Assembly (NCBI RefSeq): GCF_019145375.1
Contig: NZ_JAHSTX010000001.1
Coordinates: 1,835,001 to 1,899,000, forward strand
Origin: Pseudomonas triticicola
GTDB taxonomy: Bacteria; Pseudomonadota; Gammaproteobacteria; Pseudomonadales; Pseudomonadaceae
Reading direction: 5' to 3'
Length of the DNA stretch: 64,000 nucleotides
Shown here: positions 17,281-28,900 of the stretch, piece after piece
Numbering within the stretch: position 1 is the first letter of the stretch
Layout of the letters: each line of letters opens with the position of its first letter
The notes under the pieces: model-generated
Database searches by the model: none
What the model saw: only the letters and a program-made list of their open reading frames with translations
Told to the model about the DNA's origin: nothing
Translations under genes and position numbers: made by a program

Positions 17281-18302
17281 TGTTCAAGCTCTCGCCATTG
17301 GGTCGTCGCCGTTTCGAACGTTTCAAGAAAAACCGTCGTGGCTGGTGGTCGCTGTGGCTGTTCATCGGCCTCTTCCTGCTGACGTTGGGTGGCGAATTGA
17401 TCGCCAACGACAAACCGTTGATGGTCAGTTATCAGGGCCAATGGTACTTCCCGGTGTTCAAGCGCCACACCGAACAGGAGTTCGGCGGGCAACTGCCGTT
17501 CCAGGCCGATTACCGCAGCGAGTACGTGCAGAATCTGATTCGCAAGGACGGCGGCTGGTTGCTGTTCCCGGCGATTCCGTTCAGCGATGACACGCCCAAC
17601 TATGACCTGAACAAACCGGCGCCGAGCCCACCAACTTCGGTGAACTGGCTGGGCACCGACGATCAGGCGCGCGATGTGCTGGCGCGGGTCATCTTTGGTG
17701 CTCGAGTGTCGATTCTGTTTGCCCTGATGCTGACCTTTGTCAGCGCGCTGATCGGTATCGCCGCCGGCGCGTTGCAGGGCTATTACGGCGGCTGGGTCGA
17801 CTTGCTCGGACAGCGCGTGCTGGAAGTCTGGTCGGGGCTGCCGGTGTTGTATCTGCTGATCATCCTTTCCGGGTTCGTCGAGCCGAATTTCTGGTGGCTG
17901 CTGGGGATCATGGCGCTGTTTTCCTGGTTGGCGCTGGTGGACGTGGTGCGCGCCGAGTTCCTGCGCGGGCGCAATCTGGAATACGTCAAGGCAGCGCGTG
18001 CCCTGGGCCTGACTGACCGCAAGGTGATCTTCCGGCACATCCTGCCCAACGCAATGAACGCGACGCTCAGTTATCTGCCGTTCATTCTGACCGGGGCGAT
18101 TTCAACGCTGACCGCGCTGGATTTTCTCGGCTTCGGCATGCCGGCCGGCAGTGCCTCGCTGGGCGAACTGATCGGTCAGGGCAAGCAGAACCTGCAAGCG
18201 CCATGGCTCGGATTGACCGCGTTCTTTACCCTGGCGCTGATCCTCTCCTTGCTGGTATTCATCGGCGAAGCGTTACGTGACGCTTTTGACCCTCGATCCT
18301 GA
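17280..18302 (+). CDS. yejE: Peptide ABC transporter permease YejE
   Basis: The second permease of the importer has 340 residues. After a basic N-terminus comes helix 1 (WWSLWLFIGLFLLTLGGELIA). A long periplasmic segment (about residues 45-130, containing YQGQWYFPVFKRHTEQEFGG) is characteristic of YejE/OppC-type proteins. The EAA loop is VKAARALGLTDRKVIFRHILPNAM. The ATG overlaps the yejB stop; yejF starts 9 bp after its stop. Confidence 0.95.
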   Translation: MFKLSPLGRRRFERFKKNRRGWWSLWLFIGLFLLTLGGELIANDKPLMVSYQGQWYFPVFKRHTEQEFGGQLPFQADYRSEYVQNLIRKDGGWLLFPAIPFSDDTPNYDLNKPAPSPPTSVNWLGTDDQARDVLARVIFGARVSILFALMLTFVSALIGIAAGALQGYYGGWVDLLGQRVLEVWSGLPVLYLLIILSGFVEPNFWWLLGIMALFSWLALVDVVRAEFLRGRNLEYVKAARALGLTDRKVIFRHILPNAMNATLSYLPFILTGAISTLTALDFLGFGMPAGSASLGELIGQGKQNLQAPWLGLTAFFTLALILSLLVFIGEALRDAFDPRS

Positions 18303-18311
18303 AGCGTGACC

Positions 18312-19886
18312 ATGACAGAAAACCTGATTGAAATCCGCAACCTCAATGTCGCCTTCCATGGCCAGACCGTGGTGCGCGACCTGTGCCTGGATATCCGCCC
18401 CGGTGAGTGCCTGGCACTGGTCGGCGAATCGGGCTCGGGGAAATCGGTGACCGCGCATTCGATCCTGCAACTGCTGCCCGAGAGTGAGGCGCAAACCCGT
18501 GGCAGCATCCGCTATCGCGGGCAGGAACTGCTCGGTGCTGATCCGAAGGTCTTGCGCGAGCTGCGCGGCAATCGCATCGCCATGATCTTTCAGGAGCCAA
18601 TGACCTCGCTCAATCCATTGCACACCATTGAAAAGCAGATCGGCGAAACCCTGTTGCTGCACCGCGGCCTCGGCGGCAAGCAAGCGCAGCAGCGCATTCT
18701 CGAATTGCTCGGACTGGTCGGCATTCAAAAGCCCAAGGAACGGTTGAAAGCCTATCCGCATCAGCTCTCTGGCGGGCAACGGCAACGGGTGATGATCGCC
18801 ATGGCCCTGGCCTGCGAACCGGAGTTGTTGATTGCCGACGAGCCGACCACGGCGCTGGATGTCACCGTGCAGCGCAAGATTCTCTTGCTGCTCAAGTCCC
18901 TGCAACAGCGGCTCGGCATGTCGCTGCTGCTGATCAGTCACGATCTCAACCTGGTTCGCAGCATCGCGCAGCGGGTGTGCGTGATGAAGGCTGGCGAGAT
19001 CGTCGAGCAGGCGCCCTGTGAAACCCTGTTTACCGAACCCAAACACCCTTACAGCTGCGTGCTGTTGAACGCAGAGCCGGAAGGTGAAGCCCTGCCCCGT
19101 GACGAACGCGAAAATGTGCTGGAAGTCGCTGACCTGCGCGTCGATTTCCAGGTCGGCGGCGGGCTGTTCAGGCGCAAGCAGTATCTGCGCGCTGTCGATG
19201 GCATCAGTCTGAATATTCAGCGCGGCAAGACCTTGGGCATAGTTGGCGAATCCGGTTCAGGCAAGTCGACGCTGGGCCAGGCGATCCTGCGTTTGCTGGA
19301 TTCCGAGGGCAGCATTCGCTTTCAGGGCGAAGCGCTGGATGGCCTCAATCAAAAGCAATTGCGGCCGTGGCGGCGGCAGATGCAGGTGGTGTTTCAGGAC
19401 CCGTTCGGCAGCCTCAGCCCGCGCATGTCGGTGGCACAGATCATCAGCGAAGGTCTCGAAGTGCATTGCGAGTCGACGGCCAATGAGTGCGATGAGCAAG
19501 TGATTCGCGTGCTCAGGGAAGTGGGCCTCGACCCGGAAAGCCGCCATCGCTACCCGCATGAATTTTCCGGCGGCCAACGCCAGCGCATCGCCATCGCCCG
19601 GGCTCTGGTGCTCAAACCCGCGCTGATCCTGCTCGATGAACCGACCTCGGCCCTCGATCGCACCGTACAGAAACAAGTGGTCGCCCTGCTCCGTGATTTG
19701 CAGGAAAAATACGGTTTGACCTACCTGTTTATCAGCCATGATCTGGCGGTGGTGCGCGCGTTGGCCCACGACATGATCGTGATCAAGGACGGTCAGGTGG
19801 TCGAGCGTGGTGCCAGTCACGACGTGTTTGACAACCCGCAGCATCCCTACACCAAAGAGCTGTTGGCGGCGGCGCATCCAGGGTAG
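18312..19886 (+). CDS. yejF: Peptide ABC transporter ATP-binding protein with two ATPase domains
   Basis: The 524-residue protein fuses two ABC ATPases. Domain 1 has Walker A GESGSGKS, signature [15 protein letters not shown] and Walker [13 protein letters not shown]. Domain 2 repeats these as [23 protein letters not shown] and [12 protein letters not shown]. Each is followed by the H-loop ([20 protein letters not shown]) and the oligopeptide-transporter C-terminal segment with [12 protein letters not shown] / [16 protein letters not shown] 18312 is preferred over the in-frame GTG at 18306 because GAAG sits 7 nt upstream of it. It closes the operon; a REPIN follows at 19915. Confidence 0.95.
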   Translation: MTENLIEIRNLNVAFHGQTVVRDLCLDIRPGECLALVGESGSGKSVTAHSILQLLPESEAQTRGSIRYRGQELLGADPKVLRELRGNRIAMIFQEPMTSLNPLHTIEKQIGETLLLHRGLGGKQAQQRILELLGLVGIQKPKERLKAYPHQLSGGQRQRVMIAMALACEPELLIADEPTTALDVTVQRKILLLLKSLQQRLGMSLLLISHDLNLVRSIAQRVCVMKAGEIVEQAPCETLFTEPKHPYSCVLLNAEPEGEALPRDERENVLEVADLRVDFQVGGGLFRRKQYLRAVDGISLNIQRGKTLGIVGESGSGKSTLGQAILRLLDSEGSIRFQGEALDGLNQKQLRPWRRQMQVVFQDPFGSLSPRMSVAQIISEGLEVHCESTANECDEQVIRVLREVGLDPESRHRYPHEFSGGQRQRIAIARALVLKPALILLDEPTSALDRTVQKQVVALLRDLQEKYGLTYLFISHDLAVVRALAHDMIVIKDGQVVERGASHDVFDNPQHPYTKELLAAAHPG

Positions 19887-19914
19887 GTTTTTTCTGCTTA
19901 TTCTCGGCGCGGCA

Positions 19915-19978
19915 TTCGCGAGCAGGCTCGCTCCCACATTGGAATGCAGTCCCCTGTGGGAGCTAGCCTGCTCGCGAA
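19915..19978. repeat. REPIN: two inverted REP sequences
   Basis: TTCGCGAGCAGGCTCGCTCCCACA (19915-19938) and its inverted copy (19955-19978, one change: GAGCTAGCC) flank 16 nt. It lies in the 3' region of yejF. Confidence 0.9.
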
Positions 19979-20017
19979 CGGGCCGGTACCGGCAACAAAC
20001 AATCAGGATCAGCCTCC

Positions 20018-21433
20018 ATGAACACCACCGAAAGCCTCAAGGACTACCAACGGGTGCGCACCCTGGCGATCCGTTCGCTGTTCGAGATCATCGAGCAATC
20101 CAGTGAGGGAACGGTGATTGTTGACCGCGATGCGAATATCGTCTGGATGAACGAACGCTACGCCCGGCGCTTCGGTCTCGATTCAGCGGCAGGCGCTATC
20201 GGCAAACCCTGCGAAAGCGTGATCCCCGGCAGCCTGCTGCGCGAGGTGGTACGCACCGGTCGGCCGATTCTGCTGGACATGCAGGACACGCCGAAGGAAC
20301 CGCTGGTGGTGATGCGCCTGCCGATCCACGACGATGCCGGCAGCGTGATCGGCGCCATCGGTTTTGCCCTGTTCGACGAGTTGCGTACGCTGTCGCCGAT
20401 GCTCAAGCGTTACCTGAGCATGCAGGAAGAACTCGCCTCGACGCGTTCGCTGCTGCGTGCGCGGCAGACCAAATACAACTTTGCCCACTTCATCGGTACC
20501 AGCGCTGCCAGCCTTGAAGTCAAACGCCGTGCGCGCCGCAGTGCCAGCGCTGATTCGCCCGTGTTGCTGCTGGGAGAAACCGGCACCGGCAAGGAGTTGC
20601 TGGCCCAAGCGATTCACAGCGCCTCACCACGCGCGCACAAAGCCTTCGTCAGCATCAACAGCGCGGCAATTCCCGAGGCGCTGCTGGAAGCCGAATTCTT
20701 TGGCACGGCACCCGGCGCCTTTACCGGCGCTGACCGCAAGGGCCGCACCGGTAAATTACAAATCGCTCAGGGCGGCACGCTGTTTCTCGATGAGATCGGC
20801 GATATGCCGCTGCCGCTGCAAAGCAAACTGCTGCGCGTGTTGCAGGAAAAGGAGTTCGAGCCGGTCGGCTCCAATGAAGTGATTCAGAGCGATGTGCGGG
20901 TAATCGCCGCGACGTCGACGGATTTGCAGGCGGCGATCAAGCGCGGCGAATTTCGCGCCGATTTGTACTACCGCCTCAATGTCCTGCCGATCCAGGTGCC
21001 GCCGCTGCGTGAACGTCTCGATGATCTGCCGGCGCTGAGCGAGGCGATTCTCGAAGAACTGCGCAGCCAGCATGAACTGCACCGCGATGCGCTGGCATTG
21101 CTCGGCCAGCATGCCTGGCCGGGCAACATCCGTGAGTTGCGCAATGTGCTGGAGCGGGCGGCGTTGCTCAGTGATGATCTGATGCTGACCGAGCAGGATA
21201 TTCGCGGGGCGATTGGCACCTTTACTCCGGTTGAGCGGACGGCCGAGCCGAGCATGCAAGCCTCCGCTGGGGAGACATTTGCACAGGCGCGGGCGCGGTT
21301 TGATCGGCAGTTGATCGAGTCGACCCTGGCGCAATGCGCGGGAAAAGTGCCAGAGGCGGCGGTTCGGCTGGGGCTGGGGCGTTCGACGCTGTACAAAAAA
21401 ATGGCTGCGCTGGGAATCGCCGAGTCTACTTAA
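20018..21433 (+). CDS. Sigma-54-dependent activator of 3-hydroxybutyrate catabolism, HbcR-like
   Basis: The 471-residue enhancer-binding protein has an N-terminal PAS domain (IIEQSSEGTVIVDRDANIVWMNERYARRFG, residues 23-130). A sigma-54 AAA+ domain follows with Walker A GETGTGKE, the GAFTGAD sigma-54-contact loop, LFLDEIGDM Walker B and DLYYRLNVLPI. A C-terminal Fis-type HTH (VPEAAVRLGLGRSTLYKKMAALGI) completes it. It lies upstream of and co-directional with the GntP permease, 3-hydroxybutyrate dehydrogenase and acetoacetyl-CoA synthetase genes, where a GG-N10-GC promoter is found. PA2005 (HbcR) of P. aeruginosa has this role next to bdhA; the assignment here is by context and architecture. 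Confidence 0.88.
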   Translation: MNTTESLKDYQRVRTLAIRSLFEIIEQSSEGTVIVDRDANIVWMNERYARRFGLDSAAGAIGKPCESVIPGSLLREVVRTGRPILLDMQDTPKEPLVVMRLPIHDDAGSVIGAIGFALFDELRTLSPMLKRYLSMQEELASTRSLLRARQTKYNFAHFIGTSAASLEVKRRARRSASADSPVLLLGETGTGKELLAQAIHSASPRAHKAFVSINSAAIPEALLEAEFFGTAPGAFTGADRKGRTGKLQIAQGGTLFLDEIGDMPLPLQSKLLRVLQEKEFEPVGSNEVIQSDVRVIAATSTDLQAAIKRGEFRADLYYRLNVLPIQVPPLRERLDDLPALSEAILEELRSQHELHRDALALLGQHAWPGNIRELRNVLERAALLSDDLMLTEQDIRGAIGTFTPVERTAEPSMQASAGETFAQARARFDRQLIESTLAQCAGKVPEAAVRLGLGRSTLYKKMAALGIAEST

Positions 21434-21471
21434 AGAGATACCGAGTCTCTGCATGAAGACAAAACAGAAGC

Positions 21472-21536
21472 TTCGCGAGCAGGCTCGCTCCCACAGGGAA
21501 ATCCATGTCAAATGTCGGAGCGAGCCTGCTCGCGAA
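21472..21536. repeat. REPIN between hbcR-like gene and its target operon
   Basis: Inverted REPs at 21472-21495 and about 21514-21536 surround a short spacer; the right copy reads GTCGGAGCGAGCC rather than GTGGGAGCGAGCC. Confidence 0.88.
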
Positions 21537-21635
21537 GGCGTCAGCCCATTCAAAAAAAATCTCAACTAAGAGACAAAAACAGCTCCCAGAACGCGACCCT
21601 GATCTAATCTCCTTATATTTCAAACAGTTAGAAGA

Positions 21636-21652
21636 TTGGCACAAATCTCGCT
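21636..21652 (+). promoter_or_regulatory. Sigma-54 (-24/-12) promoter of the 3-hydroxybutyrate operon
   Basis: TTGGCAC at 21636-21642 and TCGCT at 21648-21652 place GG (21638-21639) and GC (21650-21651) exactly 10 nt apart, the invariant spacing. It is 57 nt before the permease start, and a sigma-54 activator gene is adjacent. Confidence 0.8.
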
Positions 21653-21708
21653 AACCCCTCTCCGCACCCGTTCCACCCACAAAAATAACAATCCTGGAGA
21701 TACACACC

Positions 21709-23100
21709 ATGAGTGTGATCATTGCCTTGGCAGCCCTGACGCTGCTGATGCTCGCCGCCTACCGTGGCTACAGCGTCATCCTCTTTGCCCCGATCGCCGC
21801 CCTCGGCGCGGTCCTGCTCACCGATCCGTCCGCCGTTGCCCCTGCGTTCACTGGGGTGTTCATGGACAAGATGGTCGGTTTCATCAAGCTCTATTTCCCG
21901 GTATTCCTGCTCGGCGCGGTGTTCGGCAAGCTCATCGAACTGTCCGGCTTCTCACGCTCGATCGTCGCCGCTGCGATTCGCTTGCTCGGGACTAAGCAAG
22001 CGATGCTGGTTATCGTGCTGGTCTGCGCCCTGCTGACTTATGGCGGCGTGTCGTTGTTCGTCGTTGTCTTCGCTGTTTACCCGTTTGCAGCGGAGATGTT
22101 CCGCCAGAGCAATATTCCCAAACGTCTGATCCCGGCGACCATTGCCCTCGGTGCATTCTCGTTCACCATGGACGCCCTGCCCGGCACGCCGCAGATCCAG
22201 AACATCATTCCCAGCACCTTCTTCAACACCACCGCATGGGCGGCGCCGTGGCTGGGGGTGATCGGCACGATTTTCGTGTTCTGCGCCGGCATGCTGTTTC
22301 TGCAGCGCCAACGCAACAAGGCGCAACGTGCCGGCGAAGGTTACGGCACTGAACTGCGCAACGAACCGGAAACCGCCGAAGACCTGAAGCTGCCCAACCC
22401 GTGGATTGCGCTGTCACCTTTGCTGGCGGTGGGCATCATGAACCTGCTGTTCACCCAATGGATTCCGCAGTGGTACGGCAAGACCCACAGCCTCGCGCTG
22501 CCGGGCATGGCCGCGCCGGTCACTACCGAAATCGCCAAGCTCACGGCGATCTGGGCGGTGCAGGCGGCGTTACTGGTCGGCATCCTCATGGTCCTGGCGT
22601 TCGGCTTCAAGGCGATCAAAAGCAAGCTCGCCGAAGGCAGCAAAAGCGCGGTCAGCGGTGCGTTGCTCGCAGCCATGAACACCGCGTCTGAATACGGCTT
22701 TGGTGCGGTAATCGCTTCGCTGCCGGGCTTTTTGGTGCTGGCCGACTGGCTCAAGCAGATTCCCAATCCGTTGGTCAACGAAGCGATCACCGTGACGCTG
22801 CTCGCCGGCATTACCGGATCGGCGTCGGGCGGCATGAGCATCGCGCTGGCGGCGATGTCCGAGCAGTTCATCAGTGCGGCGCACGCGGCGAATATTCCGC
22901 TGGAAGTGCTGCACCGCGTGGCCGCGATGGCCAGCGGCGGCATGGACACCCTGCCGCACAACGGCGCGGTAATCACGTTGCTGGCGGTGACCGGACTGAC
23001 CCACCGCGAAGCCTACAAAGACATTTTCTGTATTACGCTGATCAAGACCCTCGCGGTTTTCGTGGTGATCGGCACTTTCTACGCCACTGGCATTGTGTGA
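21709..23100 (+). CDS. GntP-family permease, probably for 3-hydroxybutyrate
   Basis: The 463-residue integral membrane protein has about 12 hydrophobic segments starting at SVIIALAALTLLMLAAYRGYSVILFAPIAALGAVLL. It carries family-like stretches such as FTMDALPGTPQIQNIIPSTFF and NTASEYGFGAVIASLPGF and the GITGSASGGMSIALAAM loop. GntP-type transporters import gluconate or short hydroxy acids by proton symport. Being first in an operon with 3-hydroxybutyrate dehydrogenase, the likely substrate is 3-hydroxybutyrate (inference; similar context in P. aeruginosa PA2004). The sigma-54 promoter lies directly upstream. bdhA follows after 7 bp. Confidence 0.88.
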   Translation: MSVIIALAALTLLMLAAYRGYSVILFAPIAALGAVLLTDPSAVAPAFTGVFMDKMVGFIKLYFPVFLLGAVFGKLIELSGFSRSIVAAAIRLLGTKQAMLVIVLVCALLTYGGVSLFVVVFAVYPFAAEMFRQSNIPKRLIPATIALGAFSFTMDALPGTPQIQNIIPSTFFNTTAWAAPWLGVIGTIFVFCAGMLFLQRQRNKAQRAGEGYGTELRNEPETAEDLKLPNPWIALSPLLAVGIMNLLFTQWIPQWYGKTHSLALPGMAAPVTTEIAKLTAIWAVQAALLVGILMVLAFGFKAIKSKLAEGSKSAVSGALLAAMNTASEYGFGAVIASLPGFLVLADWLKQIPNPLVNEAITVTLLAGITGSASGGMSIALAAMSEQFISAAHAANIPLEVLHRVAAMASGGMDTLPHNGAVITLLAVTGLTHREAYKDIFCITLIKTLAVFVVIGTFYATGIV

Positions 23101-23107
23101 GGTATTC

Positions 23108-23881
23108 ATGACCACTCTTTCCGGCAAGACAGCGTTGGTAACCGGCTCCACCAGCGGCATCGGCCTGGGCATCGCGCTGACTCTCGCGAAAGCGGGCGCC
23201 AACCTGATTCTCAATGGCTTCGGCGACGCCTCGAAGGTGATCGCCGACGTCGCTCAGTACGGCGGCAAGGTCGGCCATCATCCCGCCGATGTCAGCGACC
23301 CGGCGCAGATTGCCGACATGGTCGCCTACGCCGAGCGCGAGTTTGGCGGCGTTGACATCCTGGTCAACAACGCCGGCATTCAGCACGTTGCGGCCGTAGA
23401 AGAGTTTCCTGTTGAGCGCTGGGATTCGATCATCGCGATCAACCTGTCATCGGTATTCCACAGCACGCGGCTGAGCCTGCCGGGCATGCGCCGCAAGAAC
23501 TGGGGGCGCATCATCAATATCGCCTCGGTGCACGGCCAGGTCGGCTCCACCGGCAAAGCCGCGTACGTCGCCGCCAAGCATGGAGTGATCGGTCTGACCA
23601 AAGTGGTCGGGCTGGAAACCGCGACCAGCAACGTCACCTGCAATGCGATCTGTCCGGGCTGGGTGTTGACGCCGCTGGTGCAGAAGCAGATCGATGATCG
23701 CGCGGCCAAGGGTATTGATCCGCAGCAGGCGCAGCATGATCTGCTGGCGGAAAAACAGCCGTCGCTGGAGTTCGTCACACCCCAGCATCTGGGTGAGCTG
23801 GTGCTGTTCTTGTGCAGTGATGCCGGCAGCCAGGTGCGCGGCGCGGCGTGGAATATTGATGGTGGGTGGTTGGCGCAATAA
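23108..23881 (+). CDS. bdhA: 3-hydroxybutyrate dehydrogenase
   Basis: This is a 257-residue short-chain dehydrogenase. The NAD-binding motif is TGSTSGIGLGIA (residues 11-22), followed by NNAGIQHVAAVEEF. The catalytic tetrad is seen in INIASVHG (Ser region), YVAAKHG (Tyr-x3-Lys) and the NAG Asn. It ends with the RGAAWNIDGGWLAQ tail typical of D-beta-hydroxybutyrate dehydrogenases (GAxWxxDGGWTAQ). It oxidises (R)-3-hydroxybutyrate to acetoacetate in the cytosol. ATG 23108 has GAGG upstream within the permease stop region. The next gene activates the acetoacetate product. Confidence 0.94.
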   Translation: MTTLSGKTALVTGSTSGIGLGIALTLAKAGANLILNGFGDASKVIADVAQYGGKVGHHPADVSDPAQIADMVAYAEREFGGVDILVNNAGIQHVAAVEEFPVERWDSIIAINLSSVFHSTRLSLPGMRRKNWGRIINIASVHGQVGSTGKAAYVAAKHGVIGLTKVVGLETATSNVTCNAICPGWVLTPLVQKQIDDRAAKGIDPQQAQHDLLAEKQPSLEFVTPQHLGELVLFLCSDAGSQVRGAAWNIDGGWLAQ

Positions 23882-23894
23882 ACACCTGGCCATT

Positions 23895-23920
23895 GTGAGA
23901 GCGAGCCCGCTCGCGAATCA
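23895..23920. repeat. Degenerate solitary REP
   Basis: GTGAGAGCGAGCCCGCTCGCGAAT is a diverged REP half between bdhA and the ligase gene, within the operon. Confidence 0.55.
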
Positions 23921-23939
23921 GATAAGAAGAGGCAACCCC

Positions 23940-25895
<1,956 letters not shown>

Positions 25896-25900
25896 AGCAG

Positions 25901-25937
25901 GCACTGGCGTTTTCACCTGACAGGGTGACGCCAGTGC
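25901..25937. terminator. Hairpin between convergent genes, possible terminator
   Basis: GCACTGGCGT and ACGCCAGTGC pair, with an inner TCACC/GGGTGA stem. No U-run is present, so termination would be weak or Rho-dependent. Confidence 0.4.
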
Positions 25938-25943
25938 ATGGGG

Positions 25944-28900
25944 TCAGCGAGGTTTGTTCAAAGTGATGACGACCGGCTCGCCAATGGCTTTGCCAGCACT
26001 GGCCTCCAGTGCGCCGCGAAGTACCGTCATGTTTTCATCGAAGGTGGCTTTGTCGGTGGTCAACTGACTCAGCAACGAGGTTGCCAGCGCGAGCGAATCA
26101 GCGTTTTCAAAGGCCCTGGACGGCGCATGACAGTCAGCGCCGGCCTCCGATTTCGCCAGGCAACCGGCGCCCAGATTGAGCAGTTCGCTCACATCCAGCC
26201 GCTGCCCGCCTTCACTGGCATGCACGGCGTCGCTGGCATAGCCGACATCGTCGGTCTGCGCGCTGGCGTGGAACAGCTCATGAATCAGGTCGTCGGCGAC
26301 CACGTCGTGGTTGAAACCCATACTGACGAAATGCCTGTTGAGGTTTCGCGTGTAGATTTCGACGAAGGCGATTTCAGACTTGTCGCCCGCATCGGCATCT
26401 TTCCAGCGCTGGTAGTTGTCGGCATCGAACGAGGCGAGCGTGTCGTTGATTTTCAGGCCATCCAGAATCATGTTACTCATCGAAAAGCCCGCAAAGTCGA
26501 AGCGGATCAAACGCAGATAGTTGACGAGGCGATCAGTGGAAACCTCAGAGGCACTGCCAAACACAATCTTCATCAGCGACTCGCGATCGCGCTTGAAGTC
26601 ATGTCGCTGGAACACCTCGAGAGCATTATCGATCTTGGTCCGCGCACGGGGCAGACTGTGTTCGATGAACTGGCGTGTATAGCTCGTCGGCAATGTTCGC
26701 GGTGAATACGGCAGTTGCACCGGCGCCTGAAAGGCGAAACCGTCCAGTGCCTTGCCCCACAGGTTGCCACGACGATTCAACGCATACCATTTGTCGCCAG
26801 TACGGGCTGCCAATACATTGATGGCGTCGCCAGCGACCCCGCGTGGTCGCCAACTGCCCATCCCCAATTGGGCAGAAGAAGCGTCGAGCAGATCATAGGA
26901 TTGCCGGCGACCAGTGAGTTTGTGCAACTGGCTGCTCGCCCTGGCAATCAGGTCGTGGCTGTTTTTGTTAAAACGCAACAAACCCTTGTGTACCAGTTTC
27001 CCGCCACTCTGCAGGCCAGAGGGTACACCGTCGAAGGGGTTGAAAAGCGAGATGGCTGAAGTAAACGCCAACCGGGTACAACGCGCAGCCTTGGCGGTAG
27101 TGGAAACGGCCTTGGCGGAAATACTCAACACTTTCGAACTGGCGCCAGCGACAGTTCCCACCAGCCCGATGCCATCCATCAGACAACCGTAGAACCCGTC
27201 CACCATCTTGTTGTGTTCGCCAGAGACGATGTCCTCGATGCACTTCTTGAACGGCACGATCAGGTCGATGAAATAAGTCAGCAACCGTTCGCCTTCATCT
27301 TTTGAGAGTTCCAGCGGTGTCGGTATACGCACGAGTTCTCTGAGCTCACTCTTGTTCAGGAATGGTCGGTTATCGGCGAGAAACCCGGCGATGCGCGCGA
27401 CGTTCGGCGCATTGAATTTTTGATAGAAGCCGCGCTGCGATTGTGAAGATTGCGCTGATGCTGGCAGCGCGCCGAAGTAATCGATGATCGCCATGCTACT
27501 GGTAATCGAAGCGTCCTCGGCTGTGGCATGGGTATAGCGCTTGATGTCCAGCGGAACGCTCTGAGTTGCAGTATTGCTCAGGGGCAGCGTCATATTGGCA
27601 CTCGCACTCATTCTTGTGCGTTGCTGGAGCTTTCGTTCCCGTTTGATGAACGCACCAAGCGCATCATTCTTTCGGGTTTCTGCGCGCGAGGTAAATAGCT
27701 CATAACAAAGATCGGCATCTTCATGGGACGCATACATCACAATACCGAAGCGTCCCGTGGCAGCATCTCTGCTTTGTTGTGTTTCTTGTTCGAGCCCCAC
27801 ACTCAGAGGGCCGCCGGCCCGACGGGTAGTGACATAGGATGCAGATCCGCGCACGGTGAAAAAATGTATGTCGGCATTCATGAATACTTGCAGATCTGCT
27901 TCCGGCATGTGCGCCAACGCCAGTTTGACGGCAGTCAGCATGCCGCTGTTCAGCTCTTTGAAATGCGCCGCCAGTTGACGCTCCATTTCCTCTTCACAGG
28001 ATTCAAGCGTCAGCAGATGCGGATAACGCTGGTAAAGACTGACACCAGAAGGGTTGTAGTTGATGGCGGGTTGCGGCAATCCGTTGACGATCAGTCGCAC
28101 AGTGCGTCTGTCCCACTGGCCAGTAACCATGTCGCCCGATTGATGCAGATCGACCATGGACATGATCTGCTGCCCGCCTGGTTCGGACAGAGCCTTTTCG
28201 TCCAGTGTGTCGCAGCCCGGCGCAGCCTTTCTCAATTGAGTCCGGGCAATTTCGGCGCGATTGGGCAAGGGTGTCGAAAAAGCGCGAGCTGTTTGGGCGA
28301 ATTGCTCTGCGTGCTGCTCAAACGCCTCAATCGCCAGCTTTGTACAAGCCTCTTCCGCCTGCTCGAGCTCGGCTCTTGTGAAAATCCGGTTGAGCAGCGC
28401 CCACTCGACGATCGGGTCGATCAGCGCCAGATCACGCATGTGTTTCTGCGCTTCGCTCACGGGCTCCAACTCGCCGTAAGCAATGATCTGCGCATAGGTC
28501 AGTTCCCGCGAAGCTCCGGTTTTTGCAGCCTCGACCAATACCACTGCACGACAGAAATTGATCCACGCAATCGATCCGAGTCTGACCTCAGCCGGAATTT
28601 TTCTGACCAGCAATTCAGGCGCGATGCGTGCCAGCAGAAGATGAGCCACCAGCGGCGCCAATACTGGATTCACCCAACTTTTACTGCGCACGAATGCGGT
28701 GTACTCGTCGAGTATTTCTGTTGAATGACGTTCTATGTTGTCAGGCGAATAAAGGTCTCGTCGATTGATCAAGTGGCGATGGCCGATTGATGGATCGAGA
28801 TCAAGCAATATTGCGGTCATCAGCAATTGGCTAAGAATATTTTCGGAAACCGTTTGCCCTTCACTCACTCCGTACCAGTTCAGCTCTTTGATATAGCTTC

